Position numbers and translations under genes: made by a program. From positions 1,984,001 through 2,048,000 of the forward strand of contig CAMGYJ010000011.1 of NCBI GenBank assembly GCA_946122785.1: a DNA stretch of 64,000 nucleotides, written 5' to 3'. The notes under the pieces were generated by a model. The model saw nothing but the letters and a program-made list of their open reading frames with translations, made no database searches and was not told the DNA's origin. Positions 44,335 through 57,505 of the stretch are shown piece by piece (the first letter of the stretch is position 1; each line of letters begins with the position of its first letter). The DNA is from Linum tenue (lineage: Eukaryota > Streptophyta > Magnoliopsida > Malpighiales > Linaceae).

Positions 44335-45809
44335 TAAATATTTGACTCACCATGGAAACAAAAAAGGAAAAAATATACAAAAATCCCCCCACCAATTATT
44401 CCTTTTTCTTCCTTTTCATGAAAATGAATGCCGGTCCGGTCCATCTTCAAATATTAATTAATTCATTAATTATATATCCTTTTCTCTTTTGTATTTTTTT
44501 TTTGGTGCGAATTATATATCCTTTTCCATTTGTCTGTTATATTATTTTCCCTCATTCACCCCTTTTTTGGCTTCCGTTTTTTTTATTTTTATTTTTTGTG
44601 CAGTTCAGCAGCTTCCTTCCTTCTTTGCTCTTCTCTCTCTTTGAGTCGCCTCTAATTCCTCGCCGATTTTATTCGATCCGTCGCTCGCCGGCGCCGTCGT
44701 TTTAGTCCCCGACAATCTCTCTCACAGATCTGCTGCGTTGCGTCGCTTTCAGGTATGCCGTTTGTTGTTTGGCTTCCGCGAAATCACTACCAGCCAGAGA
44801 ATTTTTTTTTTGTGGAATACAAAAAAGTAGAATCTCAGACGCTGAGCAGCAGTTTCTCGATGTTCTATTTGCTTTGATGGGTAGTTGTTTCGGGGGAAAG
44901 GTCTCCAATTGTCGATCATCTCAATTCGAAGTTGAAGCCATGGCTTCGCTTGTTTGATTGGATTTGCTTCTTTGTTTTGTTTTGCTGTTTTCTTGAATGG
45001 TTAGACTACGGCGAGTGCAGAAGAAGCGGCGCCATTGATGGAACCTTTTCGTTTCCCCCCAATCCGTTTAGTGTAGATCTCGTCGAGTAGATCCGGCTTG
45101 TTAGTGGCGGATGACTGGTGAATTTCTTTTTTGAGCAAATTGTAACTCTTGCTGTTTGTTTCTATCTGATTTCCCCCGTTTTTCTAATCCTTGCTTTCTG
45201 GGTTCGCATGTGGATCAGCTTGATGGAGTCTTTTTCCTTTTCTTCCTTTTTTGCTGTGATGTTTGATAATGGCTTTTTTCCGTGGAGGGAGTGGGGGAAA
45301 ATGGATTCGTGAAACCTGTTTGGTAAGAGTATTCAATGGTGATGTTTGGTAGTTTCCAGCATTGCATGATCGATCACTTTCCTTCCTCTCATCCTTTTGT
45401 CGGGTCTATTTCTCTTGGGTTTAACTCGTGAAAGAGACGTCTTCTTCACATGATCTTTGAAAGGGCGGAAAAAAGGTAACTTTGTGTATATAATTGGGAA
45501 AGAAGGGAGGTGTCAACTCATCAAGCTAATGTTGACAGCTACTGTAAAATAAAAAAAATTCTTTGGCCGGTTTGTCTTTTCATGTTAGCTCATCCTGCCG
45601 TTTTTCTTCAGTGGGTTGAAACTTAAAATTCTTCTTCTGGAGCTGGTTGGTTGATAGGTTTTACCTGTTTCGTTAAATATGGTGGATTCTCTTGTCACTG
45701 AGCTGTGATAAACTGGCTGACACTGAAATAATGATGTTAACAGGCACAAGGGCAAAAAGAGGGGGTTACAAAAGAATGTAAATTTGGGTGCCCCAGATGA
45801 TTAGGACAA
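44335..45809. other. Spacer and leader of the CaaX-protein gene
   Basis: Pyrimidine-rich sequence (44560-44750) marks a leader. A donor after 44752 and an acceptor near 45744 suggest a 5'UTR intron of about 1 kb before the coding exon at 45810. No other gene seen. Confidence 0.5.
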
Positions 45810-47184
45810 ATGTTATTTGCAGTGGAAGGAGGAGGATTCTTCTCTTCTTCAGCTTCAGGGTATAGTAAGGGACTGACCCTGCTTCTCTTGGGTCATCAGA
45901 AGCAAGAAGAGAGCAAACCCATGAAAGTAGCGCCGTGGAATCATTACCAGTTGGTAGACCAAGGAGAACCAGAGCCTGATCTCCAGCTGGCTTCCCTCAA
46001 GAATCGAGTTTCCCGCGGCTGTGCCGCTTCCTTGGTCTGCTTTGGTCGCGCTTCCGCAGGAGTCGATTCCTCCTCCCCTTCTTCTCATCCGAAAGTAGGT
46101 CCTGCCCAGCACCAGGATGCGTTGCCAGTAGATGATCTTAAAGAAGATATAACAATAGCTGAGATTGAAGATGATAAGAATGCTTCTAAAGCAGCTTCAC
46201 TAAAGAGCAGCTTGAAGAAGTCGTCGTTAAATCACGTTTCTGTTCCTGTAGAGGATGCGGGTGAACATGCTGTGTTGAACGAGCAAGTTAGCGATAGCCC
46301 TGGCCACAATGGTAGAAGAAAAGTACAGTGGACAGATGCTTGTGGTAGTGAGCTTGCTGAAATTAGGGAATTTGAGCCGAGGTACGCGACTTTATTATCT
46401 CCTGATGAATCAGCGTTTATATCCTGTTAGATGGTAGTCCATCATTTGTTTGGTTGAGAACTAAGTTGCTTCTTTTCTTTTGGGTACTGATTTTCTGACT
46501 GCTCTGGATTCTGATCAACAAATATGTGTAACTTTAAGCTGAGAGTTCTCTTCCTCACTTGGAGTTTTATCATTTATGACCTCTTAGACTGATAGTAATC
46601 CCATGAAAGATGAAAGTTCCATTATGGAGTTGCATCTGGATTGGCATAGTTATGACTCGCAGCACATTGAGGTGTTAACCAAACTGGTATAAACTGACTC
46701 TTGTTTTAAGGGATGTGATGTAAAGATGCGTAATGGAACATCGAACCCTTCATCTATGTCCAATTGGTGTGTTCAGGATTGGAGACTGGAATAAGCTCGT
46801 GTAATGAAATTTGTCATGAAGCACCGTATCTACTCTTTTAGGTGTTACTAACTGATGGGTAGCTGATTCCAATATCACAAGACCATGAAACGTCATTAGT
46901 TAGTGATAAAGACGTATGTGAGAGTTGGATAGACATAGAAGTCCATGTTTCTGAAGCATAACCATTTTTAGGCCTCAGAGCAAGAACCTTCTTGAATCAT
47001 TGTGTTTGTTTGGGGGTCATCTACATTGACAATCCCTTTTGATTGAGTTTGTTTGCAATGAATCCTGCTGTACTGAAATGCTTTCCTGATGATTGATGAA
47101 TGTCTGGCTGGCAGTGAACTGGGCTTATCTGATGACGAATTCGACAATGGCCGGGAAAGAAGTTGTTCATGCAATATTATGTGA
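45810..47184 (+). CDS. Small plant protein with a C-terminal CaaX (prenylation) motif, 213 aa
   Basis: Function unknown; a conserved plant type recognised by its start MLFAVEGGGFFSSSASGYSK and the block RRKVQWTDACGSELAEIREF. Coding exons are 45810-46381 and 47115-47184, joined at a donor AG|GTACGC. The second exon adds an acidic stretch (LSDDEFDN) and ends CSCNIM. CNIM fits CaaX with X = Met, the pattern favoured by farnesyltransferase, with an upstream Cys that might be palmitoylated. If the intron is retained, the frame stops at 46430 and the CaaX tail is lost. The middle is Ser/Lys-rich and probably disordered. Membrane anchoring by prenylation is inferred from the motif. Confidence 0.75.
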
Positions 47185-47986
47185 GAGAGAGATTCAAATG
47201 GGGCCTAAAATGGTCACAGCTTGCTTTGGAGATGACAGAAAGCAAAGTAGAAGGGTGAAGCTTTTTGGCTGAACTTATGACTGGGGAGGCACCTTGTCTG
47301 TACATTTTCTGCTAACTGAGGTGTATCTCTGCTGCTGTTCGTGAAGAAGGAAAGGGCTGTGAGAGTCGTTTAGATGGGGAAATGAATGCTTGGCGCGGAA
47401 GAAAAGAACTCGGTTCCTGTTTTTCGATTCGAGCCTCTTTGGAGGAATTTGATCATTTTTCAACCATTTTCCTTTATGTATTCATTTTTTTTGCTGGGTT
47501 AGAGAAGGAAGAAATGGAGAAAGAAGAAAGAAGAAAGAATGTGGTTTAAATTTTGCTGGCCTTCTTCCTTATTCTTAGTTGTTGTCCTTGTGATGATATT
47601 CCAATTCGGTTCCGGATTCCTGGTGGTGTCAATTGTATGTGTTTTGGTTTCTTATTCATCCAATATTTACGGATTCATATCGTACTTAGATACAAATTTA
47701 CGAATTTGAGACCTCGAGATTCAAAACCAGCTTCTGTGAAATAATGCAGAAGTCAAACGCTTTTGGGTTATTTGACCTGAAAAAAAGAAAGAAAAAGAAA
47801 CCCCTGTTGATATTAGGCAAAATGTGGATATATGAAATCCAAGAAACTTGGCGCCACATTATCCACACACATCATTTTGTGCTTTCCTGATAACGCCCCA
47901 AATCCCACAATTTTCCCCTCAAATTCCCACCTTTAAGAACAACAACAAAGAAGGAGACTTTTGCTCGGCATCGAATCGGGGCAACC
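47185..47986. other. 3'UTR, spacer and OHP2 leader
   Basis: No ORF with family features. Ends with an AAC/A-rich leader directly before the OHP2 start. Confidence 0.5.
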
Positions 47987-49355
47987 ATGTCAGTTTCGTC
48001 TCCATTCCCATCGCCTTGCTCCGCCGCGTCTCCCTCTACGTCCGCCGCCACTTCTTGTTCTTCTTCAACTTCCGTCCGATTCAGAATCTCCGCCACCGCC
48101 GCCGCCGCCGCTGGCACCAGGTCGTGTTATTACCAGGGTGTCTCCATTCGGAGCTCACAAGCCGAAGGCCCGATTCGCAGGCCCGTCGCGCCGTCGCCGC
48201 CGTCAGCTGCTTCCACTCCGTTGAAGCCCCCCGTGCCTCCTTCACCTCCGTCTTCTCCGCCGCCGCCGACGCCGGTGGTGGCTTCTGCACCCCGATTGGG
48301 CGTTGCGGAGGGTAAGGGCACGGTGACTTTGGAGTTCCAGAGGCAGAAGGCTAAGGAGCTTCAGGAGTATTTCAAGCAGAAGAAGCTTGAGGAAGCGAAT
48401 CAGGGTCCTTTCTTTGGGTTCATTGGCAAAAATGAGATTTCTAATGGAAGGTAACCATAACTGAACCAACTAAATCGTTTTTCTTTCTTGGATTTATGGA
48501 AGATTAGTTTCAATTTGGTGCTTGAATTTCTTTGGTAGCAAATTAGCAATGGCTTAAGCTTGTGCTTGCTTGGGGACTACGAGTAATGTTGAGTTGAATT
48601 GGAACTGGGTCTATAGTTGGTAGGGTTTGAAGATGATAAAGCCGATACATTTGAGCTGAATTCGGCCTCTGGAGGAACCGAGTTCAGCCATTATCATGGC
48701 TGCAAGTTCTCCATCCCATCTCTCACAATAACAAGAAATTGAAGCTGAAACCCATTTGTCTTAGCAGTAAAATGGCTCATCTTTGTATGTCACAAGACTT
48801 AATCCGGCTGCCTGGCGAATGGCAATGCCAACTTTAGTTGCAGGTAGGCAGCCACAATTGAGTTTAATCTGACATTGGAATGAAATCAGTTGCTCAATCA
48901 ACCAAGTGCCATTGTTCTTGCTAGAACCTTCCATCTGCACTGAAACCTGCATTCGTGTTCTACTCGGTCAGAGCTCTAACCTGCTAGCATATCATGATAA
49001 TGGGGCATTTATCATTTCCTTATCAAAAGGAAAAATCTTGTATTGGAATGAAATCAGTTTATCAATCATCGAAGTGCCATTGTTCTTGCAAGAACCTTTC
49101 CATCTTCTTCACTGAAACCTGCATTCATGTACTACTCTGTCAAGCTGTAACCTACTAGCAGCATATCATGATAATGGGGGCATCTCGGATCATTCTGCAT
49201 TGCATGACTCGGCGTTTTCTTTCTGTGGTGTCACGAGCAGATGGGCGATGTTCGGTTTCGCTGTTGGGATGCTGACGGAGTATGCAACAGGGTCGGACTT
49301 TGTCGATCAAGTCAAGATCCTTCTCTCCAATTTTGGAATCCTAGACTTGGACTGA
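47987..49355 (+). CDS. OHP2: ONE-HELIX PROTEIN 2, thylakoid LHC-like (HLIP-type) protein, 192 aa
   Basis: OHP2 is a single-helix member of the light-harvesting superfamily; with OHP1 and HCF244 it supports D1 synthesis and photosystem II assembly in thylakoids. Exons 47987-48450 and 49241-49355 join in frame. The first ~45 residues are Ser/Thr/Ala-rich (chloroplast transit peptide), followed by a Pro-rich linker (about 65-100). Then come TVTLEFQRQKAKELQEYFKQ and the chlorophyll-binding helix with the LHC motif, KNEISNGRWAMFGFAVGMLT, where Glu and Asn are ligands and Arg makes the salt bridge. The exon junction falls inside that motif (the Arg codon). Ends NFGILDLD, as in the family. No defect. 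Confidence 0.95.
48874..49188 (+). repeat. Imperfect ~145-bp tandem repeat in the OHP2 intron
   Basis: Two copies (about 48874-49019 and 49043-49188) share TTGGAATGAAATCAGTT, AAGTGCCATTGTTCTTGC and AGCATATCATGATAATGGGG in the same order, with moderate divergence. Non-coding. Confidence 0.85.
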
Positions 49356-51183
49356 AAGAAACCTCTCTGACAAAGTGGGATCACCAGTAGTACATTTGAT
49401 TGCTACATAAGTTTCTGTACCATATGTCAATGTAGTTTTGCAACTTCTTCTTCTGCTGCTGCTTTCCTTTTGTTCATTGTTTGTTCATCATCCTGAGAAC
49501 TCTGCTTACTTACCGTTTTCAATTGAGCTTGCCAAAGAAGCACAGTCTTTGTTATTTACACAGTTACACTGAATATCATAATCAAGCTGCTGTTGGCCGT
49601 TGTGGTTGTGAGAGGTTATCCACAACCCCAACGTTCAACGGCATTTCTCTCTATTTCAGCCAACTTAGCATCGATCCGCTATTTGATTTGCATTCAACAG
49701 TTGAGTGAATCGTTGAATCATCGCCACCATTGTTGCTCTCCGTGGTAAAAGACTATCAACACAAACAGCTCAAGAACACGTCAATCCGTTAATTCCACAG
49801 TAGATATAAATATAATGACCTCACTAATCATTCTTTAATTCTCCTTATGAATGGATTATGAAATTTGGTTCACAAACTTTGTTAAAAGTGAAAAATGATG
49901 CGTACAGATTATGCCCGTCGCGATAAACTACTTAATTTTTGTGACGAGGTGAGGATATAATTGATGATATACACTCCAACAATCAAGTTAAAAACCATAT
50001 AAGAAATTATGTATGTAGAGAGTTAATATTATCTCTCTAGTGAGCTTGAAGAGCTTGTACTAGAGATGTAGACACTTCGCATTTTCTGTACAATCTTAAT
50101 TAAAACTAGGACTCTATTCGATTCATCTTAGAAAAAGGGCGTTCGACACTCAACTCGATAAAATCAAATGAAGGAGTTAAAATGAAACTATATCCAAACT
50201 GCGTTTTGATATCTCACCGCGTCGCTAGATTATCATAAGCCTTGTTAGTGTTAGCTTCTTATCTCATATTTCAGCGGAAAAAATTAAACTCCTAATAGGA
50301 TTTTTTTGTTAGGAGATATTTACACGGCCAAGATTGTGGCAGCCGTGATCCAAGGGCTAAGGTTTAGTGGCTCAACGAAGTGCTCATTTAAGTGGATTTT
50401 GGTGGCTTTTCGACTGACAATCAAGCCAGCCAAGTGAACAAGTATCCAGCCGAGAAAAACAAGTATCCAAAATGCAAATACTAGTATCGGTCTTTGTTGA
50501 AAAATCCTTTTATTAAGACTGAATACAAGTTTTCTCGATTGGCTTGACTCGGAGTCGAGAAGCCACCAAAATCCAGTTAAATGAGTCATTTCTCGAGCTA
50601 TTGAGTCCCAACCCTTGAATCTCACCGAACTACTAATCGCCCATTCCGCAGCTCTCCTCGTTGCCGGTCACGTCGTATTCTTTTTCCTCCACATTCCAAT
50701 TTCCGCCACCGTCGTCTCAATTTATAACTGTGGCGTTGCTGGCGACGACGCACTCCCGCCACGCCTCTGTCCTTAACCTATCATGATTCTGTCACTCTCT
50801 CCGGCGCGCAGATATCTAATCGCCGTCGTTCAGTAGCAATTTTTTTTGATTCGTCTCGTCGACGAACTTCCTAGAAAAGGAAAGGCCATTGCTTCCTCGT
50901 CGGTTGAATCGATAGCTTAGGGTTTCAAAATTTCAACTGCCCCTGGAATTCCATTCCCAGAGGTGCGATTCTGTGTATCTCGAGCGCCATCTCCGGGCGG
51001 ATAAAAAGTTGCAGGATTTGGCTTGCCCCGGTGGCGATTGATCTGACGAGCGCTTCACCGGAGTTCGTCCTGAATGCGGTGAGAGATTTGAGTTCGTGGA
51101 ATTGGAGCTTCGAGAGCCTTGTTTCTCTTCCAACTGAGGTTGTGCTTTGAAGGTTTCGGAGTTTTGATCTAGAGTTTGAGAAA
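49356..51183. other. Spacer between OHP2 and TFB1
   Basis: AT-rich to about 50640. The part near 50640-51183 is GC-richer and resembles the promoter and leader of TFB1. A weak inverted arrangement of two ~40-bp blocks (CTCATTTAA.TGGATTTTGGTGGCTT at 50381 and its complement near 50560) is noted. No gene supported. Confidence 0.5.
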
Positions 51184-54100
51184 ATGTCGAGTGGTCAAGT
51201 GACGAAGCGGGTGAAGTACAAGACCTCGGTCAAGGACGCTGGAACTCCTGGCCGTCTTTCACTGGTATAGTTGAAAACCTAGCTCAGTTACTTCAAGCTT
51301 GGGTCTTTGGATTTTGAGCTGCATTTGGGGTTGTTGGATTGTTCACAGAATTCAGCAGTATCTATAACTATAAGGCAATGTAACTTCATGAGATTGATTA
51401 TCAAGAGATTTTAGAAATTGATTGTTCGTCTCCATTCCGTTGTGCAATCTACAGGTGAAAGAAAGGTTGGTGTTCAGGCCAAATAATCCGAACTCAGCAT
51501 CAAAGCTTGACATGCAGTTCAAATACATTACAAGTATACATCTTTTGTTCTCTGCCTTCCTTCATTTCTATTGCTTGTGGAGCAGAAGTCAACTTTACTC
51601 ATGTTGCTTTCTCCTTTTTTTGTTTCCCTGCGTTGCTTGGAATGCGTAGATCACAGGTACACCAAGGAGGGGTCAAATAAAGCACCGATGCTCAATCTCA
51701 CCTCAAATCAGGTATGCTCTCTCTTTGCTCAATGTCATTGGTAGCTTGACCTTATATCTGTGTTTGCTTTAAACTACTTGGTGCTTTTTCAGGGTGCGAG
51801 TTATATATTCGAGTTTGAGAGTTATGAAGATCTCCATATCTGCAGGGATTTCGTGGGTAATTCCTTAGTTCCCTGTCTCTACTATACATCTGATTCTTAG
51901 ATAAAATCCCATGGTCTTCGTGACATTTGTTGCCGGTGAAAGATTCCTTGTTACTAAAGGGTCGTTTGGAAATTGCGATTCTTCAAATTGATGTATTAGG
52001 TCAATTAGTGTATTATCATTTGATGTATTAATTCAATGCATGTATTAGGAAAATACTTTGTTTGGAAGAGCAATGATGAAACAAAAAGTAGGGTAGACAA
52101 TCCCTCATTAACAATCTCACCTTTTAGTAGAGATTTATAATCATTCATTTTGAGTGATTGTAGGTGAGCCCAACAAAAAGGTAATGCATGCATTCTAACT
52201 CAAAGTGAACCAAAAAAACGACTTAATCTTATCATTACATGTATTTGCTAAATACCTCACTTCAAATCTCAACCTCCAAACGACCCCTAAGATCAAAGTC
52301 ATGGCTTTGGATACATGTTTATCTACATATGTCAGTCTTTCCACGTGACTTGTTAAATTGTTTAGACTCCAGTAATCATGTCATCATGATAAAGCTTTAG
52401 TCATGACATATAAACTGCTGCTGTGATCAGATCACAAGAAACATTTCATGTAACTGGCAGGTTGTGCTAACTTGATGAAGTTTGGGCATAAAGGTGTGGT
52501 ATAGAAATATTTCAGCACACACGTGATCAATATGTAGGAGTTTCGTGTGCTTTTGCTCTTCTGGATGAAATTTTCCGTGAATGTGAACCTGTTATCCAAT
52601 GCTCCTTGCCCCTTTCACTGGCCCAAGGGCCTGCAACTTGGGATTTTTTCTTTTTGGTGATATTTTGACTCAGTATCTTTATCTATGTGTAAAAGATGCA
52701 TGGCTGTGGTTCAGTCTCTTAGTTTATTTCACTGCTTATTCAATGTTTTTATGCCTTGTGGCAGGCAGAGCTCTTGCACCGCCAGCAGAAACTCCAAATC
52801 TTGGAGCTAATTCGCAAATTCATTCAGAACAACCCAGCAGAGATGATTTGCTCTTCCGTGCAAGGCTGCTGCAAAACAATAGGTGAAGCCAGTTTCTTTC
52901 TTATTTGTAAAATTTTGGGTAATTTTGAACTTCCAGTTCAGCTAGTTGGTGGTGACGAGGTGTCTTGTTTGCTTTACAGCATTGCAGCATCTTGGATCTA
53001 ACATGTTTTAGATTAATTTTATATGCACAGAAATTTAGTTCTGCTTTGCTTGTGACTTGTCAATGTAATTAGTTGCTGAAAATGAAACTCACATTCCACA
53101 TTCTCATATTTCTGAAAGAACCGTTCATTGAAATGAATATCAGAAGCATGCTATGTTAGGTAGGCTTGTTTGCTCCACCTATATACTAGAAAAGTTCGTC
53201 TTCATAAGCATTTATGGAAAAAGATTAACAGTTTGTACGGGGACCTAGATAATTTCTTCATTGATCATGTTCTCCCCAGTACTAGGTTACACTGTTATTG
53301 TTATTGCATATTTTTTTACTAAATCCTGAGAGGGGCCATTCCTTTTCCCGCTGGCGCATTCTCTACCTAACATCGCAGACTATGTGCTACATAGTGAATT
53401 GCAGAAACTCCATCAACAGTTTGTGGGTGGTGGTGTGCTGACAGAAGCAGAATTCTGGGCTACAAGGAAGGTTAGAATGATTAACTTGTGTATGCCTATT
53501 TTCGATGCTTTGGCTGCTTAATTTCATTCAGCATTTGAAGTTCTCAGCTTTTCTCATATCGGAGCATTGTTGGTAGCAAACATAGTCAATGTAGGTTGGT
53601 GTAACTGTAATTTAAAAACTGTCATTGTATTGCAGAAATTGCTGGAGAAGGACGCCAACAGAAAGGCAAAACAACGAGGTGGTCTTAAAAGTTCCGTGCT
53701 GGCAGAGTCAAAGCCTTTTATCGACGGTCGGGTACAATAATTTCCTCTCTTTGCTCGCTAATCTATTGGTGATGTGCGCTTGTGACTCACTTCGTTTTTA
53801 TCTTTGTTGATGAGTTGTATTTGATCAAATGTGGTTCTGTTGAGGACTTCATGCTGAAACGTTTTTATTGCTTCCTTTAATCCAGACCAACAGAGTTACA
53901 TTTAACTTGACCCCAGAGATAGTTCGTGAGGTATGTTGACTATACTGATTCTCCGTGCTTCACTGTGTCTGTTACGATATTGAACAGTACAAGTAGTTGA
54001 ATTAAGGGCTCATTTGTACATTTATAATCCCCACATCATCCTCTTTACAGACTTTCTTCCTCTTGAATCTAAAGTTAATTTTCCTTCTATACAAGAAACT

Positions 54101-57100
54101 AAAATACATTGGTATTACTCTTATTTTCTTCCGACACATTTATTGCATTTGCTTTGTGAATGTCATGTCTTCTGTTTCCCCATAGCACTTAAGAATGCTT
54201 GTGAGGTCTCTCACATCTGAGTTTCAATGGCCGTTTGATCTTTAATAGTGTTGTTTTGCGTTAATTGTTCTGTCCATTCATCTCTGCTCTCTATATTAAA
54301 AAGTTTCCCTTCAGATTTTTTCAGAAAAACCTGCAGTTCACCGGGCTTACTTGAATTTTGTTCCCAGTAAGGTATTAACAACTTCTGGAAACTTATACTA
54401 TTAAGTTATATATTAGTGCGTTAACAGTGGGGTAAGAAAGAAAAAAAATTGATTCATAACTCTGCCCTTTTCCAGAATTCTTCCCTTTATTTTCTCTGAC
54501 TTCTATTTTTATTTTGTGTGTGGCTGAAGATGGCAGATAAGGATTTCTGGACCAAATATTGTAGAGCAGAGTATCTCCAGCGCTCAAAGAATATTGCAGC
54601 TGCAATAGCGGAGGCTGCTGAAGATGAGGAGCTTGCCATTTTCTTGAAGCCTGATGATATTTTGGCCAATGAAACTCGCAGGAAGGTTGGTTCAGGGATG
54701 CACTCCTTGCTCAGTTGCTCCACATTCTTCTTGAGAAACAGCATCTAAGTTTGATATATCACAAACGTAAAATTGTTCTTATACCAGATCAGACGTGTTG
54801 ATCCAACTCTAGACATGGAAACTGACCAAGGTGATGATTATTCGCATCTTCCTGTAAGTTGAATATTACCGTCCTTATTTTGGAAATTTTGCTTTGATGG
54901 CAAGTTGGATTAGAGAAGTCATTGAATTCTATGACACTTGGGTATTTTCTTAACTAGTGGAAAAAAATAAATAAAACTAGTGGAGGGGAGTAGGGGTCTA
55001 ACGTGTTTGTTACAATGGGGTATGTTATAAGTTGGAATGCTAGAGTATAAAATATCTGAGGCTTTTCATTAATATATTCGAGTGGGGAATGTAGAACATG
55101 GCTTGGGAGTTTGCACACTGTTAGTGGATGACTTTGATCCATTGATTGAATTCTGCACATCTATTGAGAACTTGAGTGAAATGTCGTGCTTGGTAATATC
55201 ATAGGCAGAATGAAGCTTGAGGAATTGATTCTTGATTGTTTTGCTATGGGCAGTATACGCAGACTGTGTAGGCGTCAACAGGATGAAGTTTCCAGTAATG
55301 ATTTAGGATGCGCAGCTGATGAATTAGCATTCATTGATTTTTTTTTTTTTGTAGAAATTCATCGATTTCTTTTACGTGTCTTTTTGGGGTCGTTTGGAAG
55401 TTGCGATAGTTTTGTTGAGATTGTCATTATGCATGTATTGTTTACAATGCATCGTTTTTTTTTTGTTTTTTTAGCAGAAACAATACATGGATTGTTTCTG
55501 TGATGTGACAGAAACTATCACTCATTTTGAGTGATTGTTATATCTCAACTTTTAGTTGTGATTGTTGAGATAGTTGAATTGAGATTGTTTTGTCTCAGCT
55601 TTTAGCTGATGCGACATACACAATCACACATACCAAACGTTGTATTTACAATGCATCAAATTCGACAATACATGTATAATATTATACATGCATTCTCAGC
55701 AATACATCTATTTAACAATCGCAACTTCCAAACGTTGTGTGTTTGATCATTTGTGTATTGCTGTTTCATTATTTTTTATTCTAATACTGTTTATTTTGGA
55801 AAACACAGGATCACGGAATTTTTCGTGATGGTAGCAAGGAAGTAGCCGAATCAGGGAATGAACTCTACCAAAGGACTTTGCTGCAGGACCTAAACAGGCA
55901 TGCAGCTGTTGTTCTTCAGGGAACTCCCATAGGTAAGGAGTCTTCAAGAATTTTCTTTATTTCTCTGTTTACAGCTTAGCCTACTTTTGTGTGTTCATGT
56001 ACATATGGCTTTTGAGTTTTCCTAACCATTACATTATGCAGATGAAGAGCAGCTGAAAGACACACAAACCGTAGCAGAGGCACTTGAACGATCAAAACAA
56101 GGTTGATGTCATTATTAGTTTTGCTTCGATTTTCTTTTAATTTTGCTTCCTCGTTATATTTAGCAGGTTCTGATAACTGTTCGTTTGCTAGAGCGTAGCA
56201 CTGCTAGCAAAGATGACGAGTCATCGGCAGATCAGGAGAGATTAAAGGGAATATCTCAAGCGATGACAATTGACGATCTTCGAGGGTCAAATGATCACCA
56301 CCTCGCGCCGCTTTGGATTAAGGTTCGTTTTTCTTTAACACCTTTTATCGTTCATGTGCTGTTTTTTTAATAACTATTCCATTCAGTTGGAGTTAAGGCT
56401 TGACCATGACAAACCAGGACCCTAGAGATTATTTCGATTCACGACAAGCCAGCTCAGTGAAAACTTCTATAGAAGCAACAAAGGGAACCATGAGCAGCCA
56501 CGAATCATATGGTTTGTTGAGGGAATCCATCTCTCAAATTAAATCCATGGGATTGAATCACCCCGTAGTTGCATCAGAAGTAGCCCAGAAGGTAATTAAT
56601 TGTCTGCATAAAAATCGGGGATGTGGTATTAATGATTCCAGACTTCCAGTCAGTCTCTGAATCTAGTTACAAACATTATTGTGTAGGTTCTCTCTGTGTT
56701 GACCCACAACATCTCAAGCACAAAGTATAATCTCGGTAAGAAACCTGGAGAGAGTCTGTTGGACAGCCTACCAACCTCAGTTAGAGACGAGCTTCTACAT
56801 GTAAGTGCTATGAAGTTTTGGACAAGCAGCTGCCAGTTCCATGAGCCTGACACTTACATTCTCTGGGAGAATATCGGTATCTGATCTTTAAATCTTGTTT
56901 CCAGCATCATATTTCAATTGAAGAGTTGATGAAGCATTTTTGGTCTTCATATCCAATCACGAACAAGTATCTCAATACCAAGGTATACATTTCACCGGTT
57001 ATCAGGGTTTAATTCTGTTTCTGGATTTTATTCGATGCAATCTATTGCATACAGGTTTTCTCCTCCTCTTACTGCCAATATAATGAATGTTATTTGCAGG

Positions 57101-57505
57101 TAACCAAACTAAAGGATGAAATGTCGAAAATGGATTCTCAACTACAGGTACATTGCAACATACACCGTACTAATTTCAAATTCTCAATAGGGTAGAGCTT
57201 TAATTTTGGTGAAAATGGTCGACGTATTGATTGCATCTGCCACTCTTCACTAAATTTCAGAAGTTGAAGGAAGCTGTACAGCCAGACATCCGCCATCAAA
57301 TTACACTTCTGATTCGTCCGATGCAGCAGGTTGACGATTACTTCTTTCCAAAACTGCCTTCAAGTATTATCAGGTCACCTCTCTTTTACTGAACTCCCTT
57401 TCTGTTCGTCTGGTGCAGGCGCTCGAGGCAGCAATGCAGCACTACGACGCCGAGCAGCAGAAGAGAGCTTCAAAAGCTCGAGAAAAGCCGAATGGATATT
57501 CTTGA
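51184..57505 (+). CDS. TFB1: TFIIH core subunit TFB1/p62 (GTF2H1-like), 20 exons, 594 aa
   Basis: Subunit of TFIIH in RNA polymerase II initiation and nucleotide excision repair. Exons: 51184-51264, 51455-51533, 51650-51711, 51793-51856, 52765-52882, 53395-53470, 53636-53731, 53886-53930, 54315-54371, 54530-54685, 54788-54853, 55809-55932, 56042-56101, 56192-56322, 56418-56591, 56687-56800, 56905-56982, 57100-57147, 57261-57329, 57419-57505; total 1785 bp, open. Residues 1-95 form the PH-like domain (GRLSLVKERLVFRP). Two BSD domains follow, marked by LTEAEFWATRKKLL and DKDFWTKYCRAEYLQ. The C-terminal half ends in HHISIEELMKHFWSSYP and a helical tail. Length matches the plant family. Two borders needed choice: exon 6 begins at 53395 and exon 14 at 56192 to keep frame. 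Introns 4 and 11 hold MITEs. Confidence 0.92.
51958..52287. mobile_element. MITE of the GGGTCGTTTGG family in TFB1 intron 4, TAA TSD
   Basis: 330 bp. Begins AGGGTCGTTTGGAAATTGCG; the reverse-complemented right end is GGGGTCGTTTGGAGGTTG. Flanked by TAA (51955-51957 and 52288-52290). Contains TCATTTTGAGTGATTGT, shared with sister elements. Tourist-like PIF/Harbinger type by TSD and termini. Confidence 0.8.
55386..55734. mobile_element. MITE of the same family in TFB1 intron 11
   Basis: Starts GGGGTCGTTTGGAAGTTGCG and ends with the complement CGCAACTTCCAAACG. The middle has TCATTTTGAGTGATTGT. The last bases of the right end and the TAA duplication are not preserved, so this copy is slightly degenerate. 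Confidence 0.75.

Noticed and set aside
45810..46430. Single-exon reading of the CaaX-protein gene ending at 46430
   Set aside because: A good donor at 46382 and an in-frame exon at 47115 give a better, family-like C-terminus; the 46430 stop is read in intron.
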